DNA of 9,836 bases from an uncultured Methylobacteriaceae bacterium. GTDB taxonomy: Bacteria > Pseudomonadota > Alphaproteobacteria > Rhizobiales > Beijerinckiaceae. Below are positions 1 to 4,974 of this stretch, piece by piece; positions within the stretch are counted from its first letter, which is position 1; each line of letters opens with the position of its first letter. A program made the position numbers and the translations under genes. The stretch spans positions 1,786-11,621 of the forward strand of contig CALMTJ010000245.1 in NCBI GenBank assembly GCA_937872715.1. Direction: 5' to 3'. The notes under the pieces were generated by a model that had not been told where the DNA came from, did not search any database, and saw only the letters and a list, made by a program, of their open reading frames with translations.

Positions 1-25
1 TCGACGGCAACCCCGCGCTGCGCGC

Positions 26-310
26 CTACTCGCAGGAGAGCGAGCTCGCGGCGGCCGTCAGCGCCTGCGCGGCGCCCTGGAGACCGCTCGTCAGCACCGT
101 CTGCAGGGCGGAGGTTGCCGTGCGGCCGAGAGACCCCGTGAGCGAGGACGCGATGCCGTCGAGGACGGCCGAGAGCTGCTTGCCGCTCGCCGCGCCCGCC
201 GACAGCGCTCCTGTGAGCGATTCGCCGAACCGGCCGGAGAGCCGCTCCAGCGTCTCGAGCTGCCGCTGCCTGTCCGCCAGCGACCGGCCGGCATCCTCGG
301 TGGTGGTCAT
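26..310 (-). CDS. GTA gp11-like tape-measure/minor tail protein, N-terminal part with early stop
   Basis: This sits where RcGTA g11 (short tape-measure/minor tail protein) belongs, directly after the DUF2376-type chaperone and overlapping it by an ATGA, so its ATG at 310 is well supported. The 94 residues begin MTTTEDAGRSLADRQRQLET and continue with a Ser/Ala/Gly-rich helical stretch (residues about 25-85) containing SGRFGESLTGALSAG and LDGIASSLTGSLG. That is the usual character of the g11 N-terminal half, where a helix precedes the part that fills the tail. As I know the family, its members are about 200 residues or more and end in a Gly-rich region with PTYFP- and GEAGPEA-like motifs. None of that is visible: the frame ends in TAG at 26, after residues reading SSLSCE. 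Neither of the other two minus frames gives a g11-like continuation in the remaining 25 bases. I infer truncation or disruption, but the window edge limits certainty. Confidence 0.6.
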   Translation of the reverse strand: MTTTEDAGRSLADRQRQLETLERLSGRFGESLTGALSAGAASGKQLSAVLDGIASSLTGSLGRTATSALQTVLTSGLQGAAQALTAAASSLSCE

Positions 311-513
311 GGTTCGGCCTGCCGGTCGGGGAAGTCGCGCATCAGCGCCAGGAGGTCGTCGCGGGCGAGCGCCGCGCCGGGCGCGAGCCCGAGCGCGAGG
401 GCGAGCTCCCGCGGCGTCGCGCGCCAGAACTCGTCCGGCCGCCACCGCAGGGCGCCGAAAGCGAGGCGGATCGCGTCGTCCCACGGGAAGGGACGCGGAT
501 CCGCCGCGCTCAG
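307..513 (-). CDS. GTA gp10.1-like tail assembly protein (DUF2376/TAC_6 type), probable CTG start
   Basis: This small protein of about 68 residues matches the RcGTA g10.1 (rcc01693) type, a presumed tail assembly chaperone encoded just before the tape measure. The family signature is clear: an FPWDDAIRLAFGALRWRPDEFW block followed by the ATPRELALAL helix and a short C-terminal tail. Family members normally begin a few residues before the FPWD motif. In this frame there is no ATG, GTG or TTG at that point. A CTG at 513 overlaps the TGA of the preceding gene as CTGA, exactly where an ATGA overlap would be expected, so CTG is my chosen start. An AGGG lies 3 nt upstream of it. The longer open frame upstream is Arg/Pro-rich antisense-like sequence and is rejected. 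The gene ends by overlapping the g11-like ATG as ATGA. Identity is fairly sure; the start codon is inferred. Confidence 0.75.
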   Translation of the reverse strand: MSAADPRPFPWDDAIRLAFGALRWRPDEFWRATPRELALALGLAPGAALARDDLLALMRDFPDRQAEP

Positions 514-848
514 GCGCCCTGCGGCCCGGGAGGGTCCCCGGGGGCGTCCCCGAACGTCGCGGAAAGGAGATCGCTCACCGCGGCCGCGATCTCCGGCAGG
601 GCCGCGCCGGGCCAGTCCCGGACGGCGTCGTCGCCGATCGCCTCCCCGGCGCCGCGCAGCCCCGCGCCCAGGATGCGGGCGAGGTCGCGCGAGGACAGCC
701 GCCCGGAGCCGAAGCGCCGGCCGAGAGCCGACAGGTCGTCGACCCCGAACGCGTCCTCCAACTCCGCGAGCGAGCCGAGCGTCAGGCACAATGTGTATGA
801 GCGGCCGGCGATCGTCGCCTCCACCTCACCCCGTCGTCTGTTCGCCAC
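510..848 (-). CDS. GTA gp10-like protein (tail assembly chaperone, GTA TAC family)
   Basis: The 112-residue product matches the GTA g10 family (gene transfer agent protein, Phage_TAC_11 type), thought to chaperone tail assembly between the tail tube and tape-measure genes. The start is GTG at 848, giving (M)ANRRRGEVEATIAGRSYTL, the expected family N-terminus: a basic MAN start, then GEVEA, then GRxYTLCLTLGSLAELE. An SD-like GGGAG lies about 9 nt upstream (RC of 856-860). The longer ATG-initiated frame from 935 adds an Arg-rich stretch antisense to the tail tube C-terminus and is rejected. The middle holds the SSRDLARILGAGLRGAG helix. The C-terminus is rich in Pro and Gly (GDAPGDPPGPQGA). The gene begins 19 bp after the tail-tube stop, and its own TGA overlaps the next gene's CTG. 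Confidence 0.82.
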   Translation of the reverse strand: MANRRRGEVEATIAGRSYTLCLTLGSLAELEDAFGVDDLSALGRRFGSGRLSSRDLARILGAGLRGAGEAIGDDAVRDWPGAALPEIAAAVSDLLSATFGDAPGDPPGPQGA

Positions 849-867
849 CCGTGTTCTCCCGATCGGC

Positions 868-1278
868 TCAGAGCGCCGTGAAGGTGAGGGCGCCCGCCGA
901 TTCGAGCGCCATGTCGAAGGTGACCTCGCCCGCATGGTCGCCGCGGTATTCGAGGCCGGTGATCTGGAAGAGGCCCTGCACGGTGCCGAAATCCGGCACC
1001 ACGACCTGAAGGGTCGCGGCCGAGCCGTCGAAGAACAGGGTGCGCATGCGGGCGTCGGAGGCCGCGTCCTTGAACACCCCCGCGCCCGAGATCGAGGCCC
1101 GCCGCATCCCGGCGCCGGCGAGGAGCTCCCGCCAGCGTCCGGCCGAATCGGCGTTCGTCACGTCCACCGTCTCGGCGTTGAAGGCGAGCTGGCGGGTCCT
1201 CAGCCCCGCCACCGTCGCGAACCCGCCTGCCCCGTCATCCATCTTGACGAGCAGGTCCTTGCCCTTCTGCGCGGCCAT
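868..1278 (-). CDS. major tail tube protein (GTA gp9-like, TP901-1/phi13 major tail family)
   Basis: The 136-residue product is the structural subunit that stacks to form the tail tube. It has the standard N-terminus of the family, MAAQKGKDLLVKMDDGAGGF followed by VAGLRTRQLAFNAETVDVTN. The first part is the KG(K/R)DLLLK motif; the second is the conserved strand that includes the (E/D)xVDVTNxDSxGRWRELL segment. The C-terminal half alternates beta strands (LQVVVPDFGTVQGLFQITGL, then EVTFDMALESAGALTFTAL), as expected for a tube beta-sandwich. Length is normal for GTA g9. The ATG at 1278 has the strongest ribosome site in the cluster, GGAGGA with 6 nt spacing, which fits a protein needed in many copies. 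It starts 27 bp after the tail terminator gene. Confidence is high. Confidence 0.9.
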   Translation of the reverse strand: MAAQKGKDLLVKMDDGAGGFATVAGLRTRQLAFNAETVDVTNADSAGRWRELLAGAGMRRASISGAGVFKDAASDARMRTLFFDGSAATLQVVVPDFGTVQGLFQITGLEYRGDHAGEVTFDMALESAGALTFTAL

Positions 1279-1284
1279 GTCGGC

Positions 1285-1290
1285 TCCTCC
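1285..1290 (-). promoter_or_regulatory. strong Shine-Dalgarno site for the tail tube gene
   Basis: The minus strand reads GGAGGA ending 6 nt before the ATG at 1278. It is the best match to the anti-SD seen among the cluster's starts, and it fixes the tail tube start. Confidence 0.75.
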
Positions 1291-1305
1291 GTGGGGTCGG
1301 GCGGA

Positions 1306-1719
1306 TCAGCCCAGGATCTCGGTCACGGCCCGCAGCCGGAGGGTGGCCCGGGCGAGGTTCGTCTCGCCGTCGCGGTCGGCCGCGAGGCTCGTCACGGACA
1401 GGTGGACGAGGCGGTGCCCGGCCGGCGCCAGCGGCGCGTCGTCGAGGAGTTCGGCCATCCTCTCCGCCGCCGCGAGCGCGGAGGCGGCGCTGCCGGGCCG
1501 CGCCCAGACGACGAGCGAGAGCTCCTGCTCGTGGCCGCGATCGCTCGATGTCGAGGCGTCGCGCGCCTCGCATGGGCCGAACACCCCGTAGAGCGGCGGC
1601 GCGTTGCGGGGCGGTTCGTCCCAGAGGTGGACGGCGCCGCCCATCAGGCCGGCGAGCGTCGGGTCGGGGCCGCAGCGGGCGAGGATCGCGGCCCGGAGCG
1701 GCAGGATCGGCGAGGTCAT
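1306..1719 (-). CDS. tail terminator / head-tail interface protein (GTA gp8-like, DUF3168)
   Basis: The 137-residue product matches the DUF3168 family, which in RcGTA is g8 and caps the tail tube at the neck. Family features seen are an N-terminal PILPLRAAILARCGPDPTLAG helix (the LRxAILAxLxAD pattern), then a VHLWDEPPRNAPPLYGVFGP segment (the VYDxxPxxAxxPYVxxG pattern). These are followed by an EQELSLVVWARPGS strand with an adjoining helix AASALAAAERMAELLDD, and a C-terminal ARATLRLRAVTEI strand. The ATG at 1719 overlaps the adaptor's TGA as ATGA, supporting translational coupling. Length is typical of the family. I see no damage. Confidence 0.85.
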   Translation of the reverse strand: MTSPILPLRAAILARCGPDPTLAGLMGGAVHLWDEPPRNAPPLYGVFGPCEARDASTSSDRGHEQELSLVVWARPGSAASALAAAERMAELLDDAPLAPAGHRLVHLSVTSLAADRDGETNLARATLRLRAVTEILG

Positions 1720-2048
1720 GTCCGGACCTCCTCCACGAGGCAGACGAGCCTGCGCTTCGTCCCGTCCGGGTCGGAGGCGGCCCGGATGCGGAAGCGCCGG
1801 AACCCGAGCGACAGGCGGCGCGTGTCGTCGACGTCCTCGCGATACGGCAAGGTGACCCGGTGGGTGACGACGGCCTCGCCGCGCCCGGCGCGCAGGCGCT
1901 CGCCCGCCGACAGCATGGCGAGCGAGCCCCAGAGGAGCGGGCCGGGCGCATAGGAGCGCACGGCCCCGCCGAACCCGTCCGGGGTCTCGATCGGGACGTC
2001 GAGTGTGAAGCGTCGGCCCCGCTCCCCGATCGTGGCCGCGGCCCTCAT
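1716..2048 (-). CDS. head-tail adaptor/joining protein (GTA gp7-like, PF05521 type)
   Basis: The 110-residue product fits the head-tail joining family (SPP1 gp16/HK97 gp10 type; RcGTA g7, the stopper). It starts with a basic segment (MRAAATIGERGRRFTLDVPI), followed by ETPDGFGGAVRSYAPGPLLW, the family's TPDGxGGxxxxW block. It continues with LSAGERLRAGRGEAVVTHRV and TLPYREDVDDTRRL, the RxGxxxxxxTHRVTIRYRxDV pattern. The C-terminal part (SLGFRRFRIRAASDPDGTKR, then LVCLVEE) is the expected strand with the xRRLxCLxEE ending. The start at 2048 overlaps the connector's stop by ATGA, and its own TGA overlaps the next ATG. A much longer open frame extends upstream but is antisense-like and Arg-rich, so the short start is chosen. 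Length is normal. Confidence 0.88.
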   Translation of the reverse strand: MRAAATIGERGRRFTLDVPIETPDGFGGAVRSYAPGPLLWGSLAMLSAGERLRAGRGEAVVTHRVTLPYREDVDDTRRLSLGFRRFRIRAASDPDGTKRRLVCLVEEVRT

Positions 2049-2614
2049 GCGAGCCTCGGACGGCGGTAGGGCGCGAGCAGCGCGGCGATGTCGGACGGGA
2101 CGGGCGATCCGGATGGGTCGTCGCCGCGGCGCTCGAACCAGCGCGCGACCAGCATCCGGACCGCGAGCCGGAGCGGCGCCGGGACGCTCTCGGCCGCGGC
2201 GCCGAACCCGCACAGGAGATCGATCTCGATCCCTGCCGGGGATGCGCCGGGATCGGGTGCGGCCGGATCGACGACGAGGCGCGCCGGGTCGCCTCCGCTC
2301 TCCAGCCGGTACAGTGCGGACAGCAGGGTCGATGGCGCGCCCGCCGCGTCGACGATCCGGATCGCGGACACGGCCATCACCGGCGCGAGCGCGAGCTCGA
2401 CGGCGCGCCCGGGAGGCCACGCCGGAAGCGTCACCCGCCAGCTCTGCCCCACGAGCAGGAGCCGGCACGTCCCCTCGACGGCGAGGCGCGCGGCGCGCAG
2501 GAGCGCGCTCACGAGGTCGTCCTCTTCCGTCCCGTCGAGGCGCAGATATGCCTTGGCCTCGGCCAGCGAGACGGGCTCGACGGCCGGGCCGGCGATCGGA
2601 TAGGCGCTCATCAT
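2045..2614 (-). CDS. head-tail connector protein (GTA gp6-like, phage_connect_1/gp8 type)
   Basis: The 189-residue product matches the first head-tail connector (RcGTA g6), which binds below the portal. Near the N-terminus it shows EPVSLAEAKAYLRLDGTEED, the family's LxEAKxxLRxDxxxED motif. Next come a DLVSALLRAARLAVEGTC helix, the (S/T)W motif in GQSWRVTLPAWPPG, and an APVMAVSAIRIVDAAGA strand. The IEIDLLCGFGAAAESVPAPL segment (family pattern xGFGxxxxxVPxPLxxAxxxLxAxxFExR) is followed by AVRMLVARWFERRGD. Two adjacent ATGs (2614 and 2611) could start it; a GGAG lies 5 and 8 nt upstream respectively, and I choose 2614. This start codon lies inside the start region of the divergent protease gene, so its SD lies inside that gene's codons 3-4. 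In an intact GTA operon the capsid gene would lie directly upstream; here 2.36 kb of opposite-strand genes intervene. Confidence 0.87.
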   Translation of the reverse strand: MMSAYPIAGPAVEPVSLAEAKAYLRLDGTEEDDLVSALLRAARLAVEGTCRLLLVGQSWRVTLPAWPPGRAVELALAPVMAVSAIRIVDAAGAPSTLLSALYRLESGGDPARLVVDPAAPDPGASPAGIEIDLLCGFGAAAESVPAPLRLAVRMLVARWFERRGDDPSGSPVPSDIAALLAPYRRPRLA

Positions 2615-3386
2615 GATAACTCCGAAAAGTTTCCGCGGCTCGCGCCTGGCGGGTCTCGTCGCGGCGGCGGCCGCCCTCTCGGTCGGCTCCGCCCGGCCGG
2701 TCTCGGCGGTGATCGGCGGGGCGGAGAGCGCGTCTCCGCCGGCCGGGTCGGCCGTGATGGTGCTCACGTCCCGCGGCGGGATGTGCTCGGGCGTCGTCAT
2801 CGCGCCGGACGTGGTCCTCACGGCCGGCCATTGCGTCGCCGGGACGGCCGAGACCCGCATCCACTTCAAGGGGCCGGACGGCGCGCCCGTGCTGATCGCG
2901 CCGTCGGCCCGGGCGCTCCATCCGGGCTACGACCCTGGCGCCATCGCGGGCCGCCGCCGCTCGATCGACCTCGCCCTCGTCCGGTCCTCCGAGCCGCTGC
3001 CCGGCCGCTTCGCGCCGGCCACCCTCTCGGCCGACATGCCCCGGAAGGGGGACGCGGTGGCGCTCGGAGGATATGGCCTCGCGCAGGGCGGCGACCCGCG
3101 CTCGACCGGCACGTTCCGGAGCGCTGCCCTCGGCGTCGTCGAGCCTTATGGACCGAGCCGCATCCTCCTCTGGCTCGCCGGAGCCGGCCGGGCCGGGGCC
3201 TGCGAGGGCGATTCGGGCGGACCCGTCGCGCTCCCGGGCGGGGCGGGCGTGGCCGTCACGAGCGGGGCGGCCGGCTCCGGCGGCCGGGATTGCGGCGCCA
3301 TGAGCCAGGCGGTGCTGCTCGGTCCGCAGCGGGACTGGATCGACCGGATCGCCGCGGCCTGGAGCCGCGAGCCGGCATGGCGGTGA
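2613..3386 (+). CDS. exported S1-family (trypsin-fold) serine protease, copy 1
   Basis: The 257-residue product is a chymotrypsin-fold serine endopeptidase. The catalytic triad is visible: His73 in LTAGHC, Asp119 in SIDLALV and Ser201 in CEGDSGGPV. Disulfide partners Cys58-Cys74 and Cys197-Cys227 sit at the classical places. Residues 1-32 form a Sec signal peptide: basic n-region (KSFRGSR), Ala/Leu/Val core, and cleavage after PVSA. Cleavage there leaves VIGG, the equivalent of trypsin's new N-terminus IVGG, with no propeptide. The residue six before the catalytic Ser (position 189, trypsin Asp) is Gly, so Lys/Arg specificity is not expected. The ATG at 2613 is the only start after an in-frame TAG at 2601; its ribosome site is weak (AGG about 9 nt upstream). 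The gene is divergent from the connector and 46 bp upstream of a paralogue. Substrate unknown. Confidence 0.88.
   Translation: MITPKSFRGSRLAGLVAAAAALSVGSARPVSAVIGGAESASPPAGSAVMVLTSRGGMCSGVVIAPDVVLTAGHCVAGTAETRIHFKGPDGAPVLIAPSARALHPGYDPGAIAGRRRSIDLALVRSSEPLPGRFAPATLSADMPRKGDAVALGGYGLAQGGDPRSTGTFRSAALGVVEPYGPSRILLWLAGAGRAGACEGDSGGPVALPGGAGVAVTSGAAGSGGRDCGAMSQAVLLGPQRDWIDRIAAAWSREPAWR
2620..2623 (-). promoter_or_regulatory. Shine-Dalgarno of the connector gene, inside the divergent protease gene
   Basis: The minus strand reads GGAG here, 5 nt before the ATG at 2614 and 8 nt before the ATG at 2611. It decides the connector start over the upstream open frame, and it lies within the first codons of the plus-strand serine protease. 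Confidence 0.65.
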
Positions 3387-3418
3387 AACGAACTGTTACC
3401 CTCCCGGCGGCAATCTCC

Positions 3419-3424
3419 TAAGAT
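3419..3424 (+). promoter_or_regulatory. possible -10-like hexamer before protease copy 2
   Basis: TAAGAT in the 46-bp gap between the two proteases resembles a sigma70 -10 box, but no convincing -35 lies at 16-18 bp. If used, transcription would begin at or next to the ATG at 3433, giving a near-leaderless message, which would fit the lack of a good SD there. Weak evidence. Confidence 0.2.
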
Positions 3425-3432
3425 CGACGACG

Positions 3433-4278
3433 ATGACGCACCTCCTCCACCGCCTCCTCTCGGCCGCCCTCCTCCTGGCTCCGCTTCCGGCATCGGCCGT
3501 GACGGGCGGCGAGGTGGTGCAGGATCCGAACGGCATCCGCCGTTCCGTGGTGCAGATCGAGAGCTCAAGCGGGGAACTCTGCTCGGGCGCCGTGATCGCG
3601 CCGGACCTCATCCTGACCGCAGCCCATTGCGTGCTTCAGCGCGCCGCGTACCGGGTGGTGGTCGTAGACCGGCGCTTCCGGCGCACGGCCGTGAAGGCCA
3701 TCGCGGCCGCGCTGCACCCTTCCTTCGTGCCGGGCACGACGCCGCGCACTCAGCCCGGGATCGACCTCGCGATCCTGAAGCTCGCCCGCCCGCTCGGACC
3801 CGAGTTCACGCCGCTCGACCCGGCCCGCTCGGCCGGCGTCGGAGAAGGCGACCGGGTCGACCTCGCGGGCTTCGGCCTCTCGGGCGAGGACAGCCGCGGC
3901 TCGGCGCGCGTGCTTCGCTGGACGCGCCTCATCTCGCTCGGCACGCTCCAGAACGCCAACCGCGTGCTCGTCGTGGCCGACGAGGAGCGCCTGGCCGAGA
4001 CCACGGGCGCCGGCGCCTGCAGGGGGGACAGCGGCGGGCCCGTCACGCGCGGCGGCCCCGGCCGTTACCAGCTCCTCGGCATCGTGAGCTGGTCGTCAGG
4101 CGCCCTCCATTCGCGGAAGCCCACAGCCTGCGGCGGCCTGACGGCCGTGACGCCCGTCGTCGAGCACGAGCGCTGGATCTCGGACCGGGCCGACGACCTG
4201 CGCCGCTTCAGCACGGAACAGGCGATCGGATACGCGCCGCCGCAGCGGGCCAACGCCTACGACTGGGTGACCCGCTAG
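3433..4278 (+). CDS. exported S1-family (trypsin-fold) serine protease, copy 2
   Basis: The 281-residue product is a paralogue of the gene just upstream. The triad is His65 (LTAAHC), Asp111 (GIDLAIL) and Ser200 (CRGDSGGPV). Disulfide pairs Cys50-Cys66 and Cys196-Cys233 are in the standard positions. The signal peptide is residues 1-22 (HLLHRLL, then a Leu/Ala core, cleavage after PASA), leaving VTGG as mature N-terminus, again with no pro-region. The 189-equivalent is Gly194, in GACRGDSGG, matching copy 1 and arguing against trypsin-like Lys/Arg preference. The LLGIVSWSSGA strand lines the substrate cleft as in trypsins. Unlike copy 1 it carries a C-terminal extension of about 30 residues (roughly 252-281, rich in Arg, Ala and Tyr) after the last fold helix (VVEHERWIS). 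Shared SGxVIAPDxxLTAxHCV and GACxGDSGGPV blocks suggest tandem duplication. Export to the periplasm or outside is inferred. Confidence 0.9.
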   Translation: MTHLLHRLLSAALLLAPLPASAVTGGEVVQDPNGIRRSVVQIESSSGELCSGAVIAPDLILTAAHCVLQRAAYRVVVVDRRFRRTAVKAIAAALHPSFVPGTTPRTQPGIDLAILKLARPLGPEFTPLDPARSAGVGEGDRVDLAGFGLSGEDSRGSARVLRWTRLISLGTLQNANRVLVVADEERLAETTGAGACRGDSGGPVTRGGPGRYQLLGIVSWSSGALHSRKPTACGGLTAVTPVVEHERWISDRADDLRRFSTEQAIGYAPPQRANAYDWVTR

Positions 4279-4280
4279 CC

Positions 4281-4306
4281 GAAACCTTTCCGGAGCCGGG
4301 GCCGTA
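4281..4306 (+). promoter_or_regulatory. candidate EcfG-type (general stress) promoter for the FAS1 gene
   Basis: GAAAC (4281-4285), a 17-nt spacer and CGTA (4303-4306) lie upstream of the FAS1 gene. The known alphaproteobacterial EcfG consensus is GGAAC-N16/17-CGTT, so 7 of 9 core positions match at correct spacing. If real, transcription would begin about 30 nt before the ATG. It starts 3 nt after the protease copy 2 stop. Inference only; such a match can arise by chance. Confidence 0.3.
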
Positions 4307-4348
4307 CCTCTCCCATCCCGCTCGATCGCGGGACAGTGGAGACGAACA

Positions 4349-4921
4349 ATGCTCAAGATCAACAACGGCATGCGGGCCGCCCTCGCGGCCGCGCTGCTCG
4401 GAGGGAGCGCCCTCGGGGTCACGAACGTGGTCGCGCAGGAGAAGACGGTCACCGTCGGCGGCGCGCCGATGTACCCGTCGAAGAACATCGTCGAGAACGC
4501 GGTGAACTCGAAGGACCACACGACGCTGGTCGCGGCCGTGAAGGCCGCCGGCCTGGTCGATACGCTCGCCGGCAAGGGGCCGTTCACGGTCTTCGCGCCG
4601 ACGAACGAGGCCTTCGCCAAGCTGCCGGCCGGCACGGTCGACACGCTCGTCAAGCCTGAGAGCAAGGCGACGCTCACCAAGATCCTGACCTACCACGTCG
4701 TCGCCGGGACGCATTCGGCCGCCGACCTCATGGCGGCCGTGAAGGCCGGCAGCGGCAAGGCCACCCTGAAGACGGTCGAAGGCGAGAACCTGACGGTCGA
4801 GATGGCCGGCAGCGGCCTCGACGTCGTGGACGCCAAGGGCGGCAAGTCCAAGGTCACGATCGCGGACGTGAACCAGTCGAACGGCGTGATCCACGTCGTC
4901 GATACCTTTCTTATGCCGTAA
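4349..4921 (+). CDS. exported single-domain fasciclin (FAS1) protein
   Basis: The 190-residue product has an N-terminal signal peptide (KINNGMR, then an Ala/Leu core, cleavage near VVA-QE at about residues 28-30) and one FAS1 domain (about 45-190). The diagnostic blocks are present: H1-like GPFTVFAPTNEAFAKLPAGT (about 78-97), the central LTYHVVAG (Tyr-His motif), and H2-like NGVIHVVDTFLMP at the extreme C-terminus. In bacteria such FAS1 proteins are secreted or surface-associated and have been linked to adhesion and biofilm; its role here is inferred. GGAG lies 8 nt upstream of the ATG at 4349, and a CCCGC/GCGGG hairpin (4317-4332) lies just before that. Its sequence is richer in Lys and Thr than its neighbours. 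It is co-directional with the proteases (70 bp gap) and convergent with the capsid gene. Length is normal for single-FAS1 proteins. Confidence 0.93.
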   Translation: MLKINNGMRAALAAALLGGSALGVTNVVAQEKTVTVGGAPMYPSKNIVENAVNSKDHTTLVAAVKAAGLVDTLAGKGPFTVFAPTNEAFAKLPAGTVDTLVKPESKATLTKILTYHVVAGTHSAADLMAAVKAGSGKATLKTVEGENLTVEMAGSGLDVVDAKGGKSKVTIADVNQSNGVIHVVDTFLMP

Positions 4922-4935
4922 TCCTGTTCGGTACG

Positions 4936-4964
4936 GAGACCGGGGCGGCGGCCGCCCCGGTCTC
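4936..4964. terminator. convergent hairpin between FAS1 and capsid genes
   Basis: A perfect 14-bp inverted repeat (GAGACCGGGGCGGC and its complement, one central G) fills most of the 53-bp gap between the two convergent stop codons. The right side is followed only by CTTCC-like sequence, with no long T run on either strand. It is therefore a likely bidirectional transcription stop for both the FAS1 gene and the capsid gene, but not a textbook intrinsic terminator. Confidence 0.7.
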
Positions 4965-4974
4965 TTCCGCCGCG

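Noticed and set aside
120..800. Long open plus-strand frame across the g10/g10.1/g11 region
   Set aside because: It is Arg/Pro/Ala-rich and antisense to clearly recognisable coupled tail genes; a typical high-GC shadow.
673..1953. 426-residue plus-strand open frame over the tail tube, terminator and adaptor genes
   Set aside because: It has no recognisable motif, its composition is biased, and the opposite strand carries three conserved GTA proteins with coupled starts.
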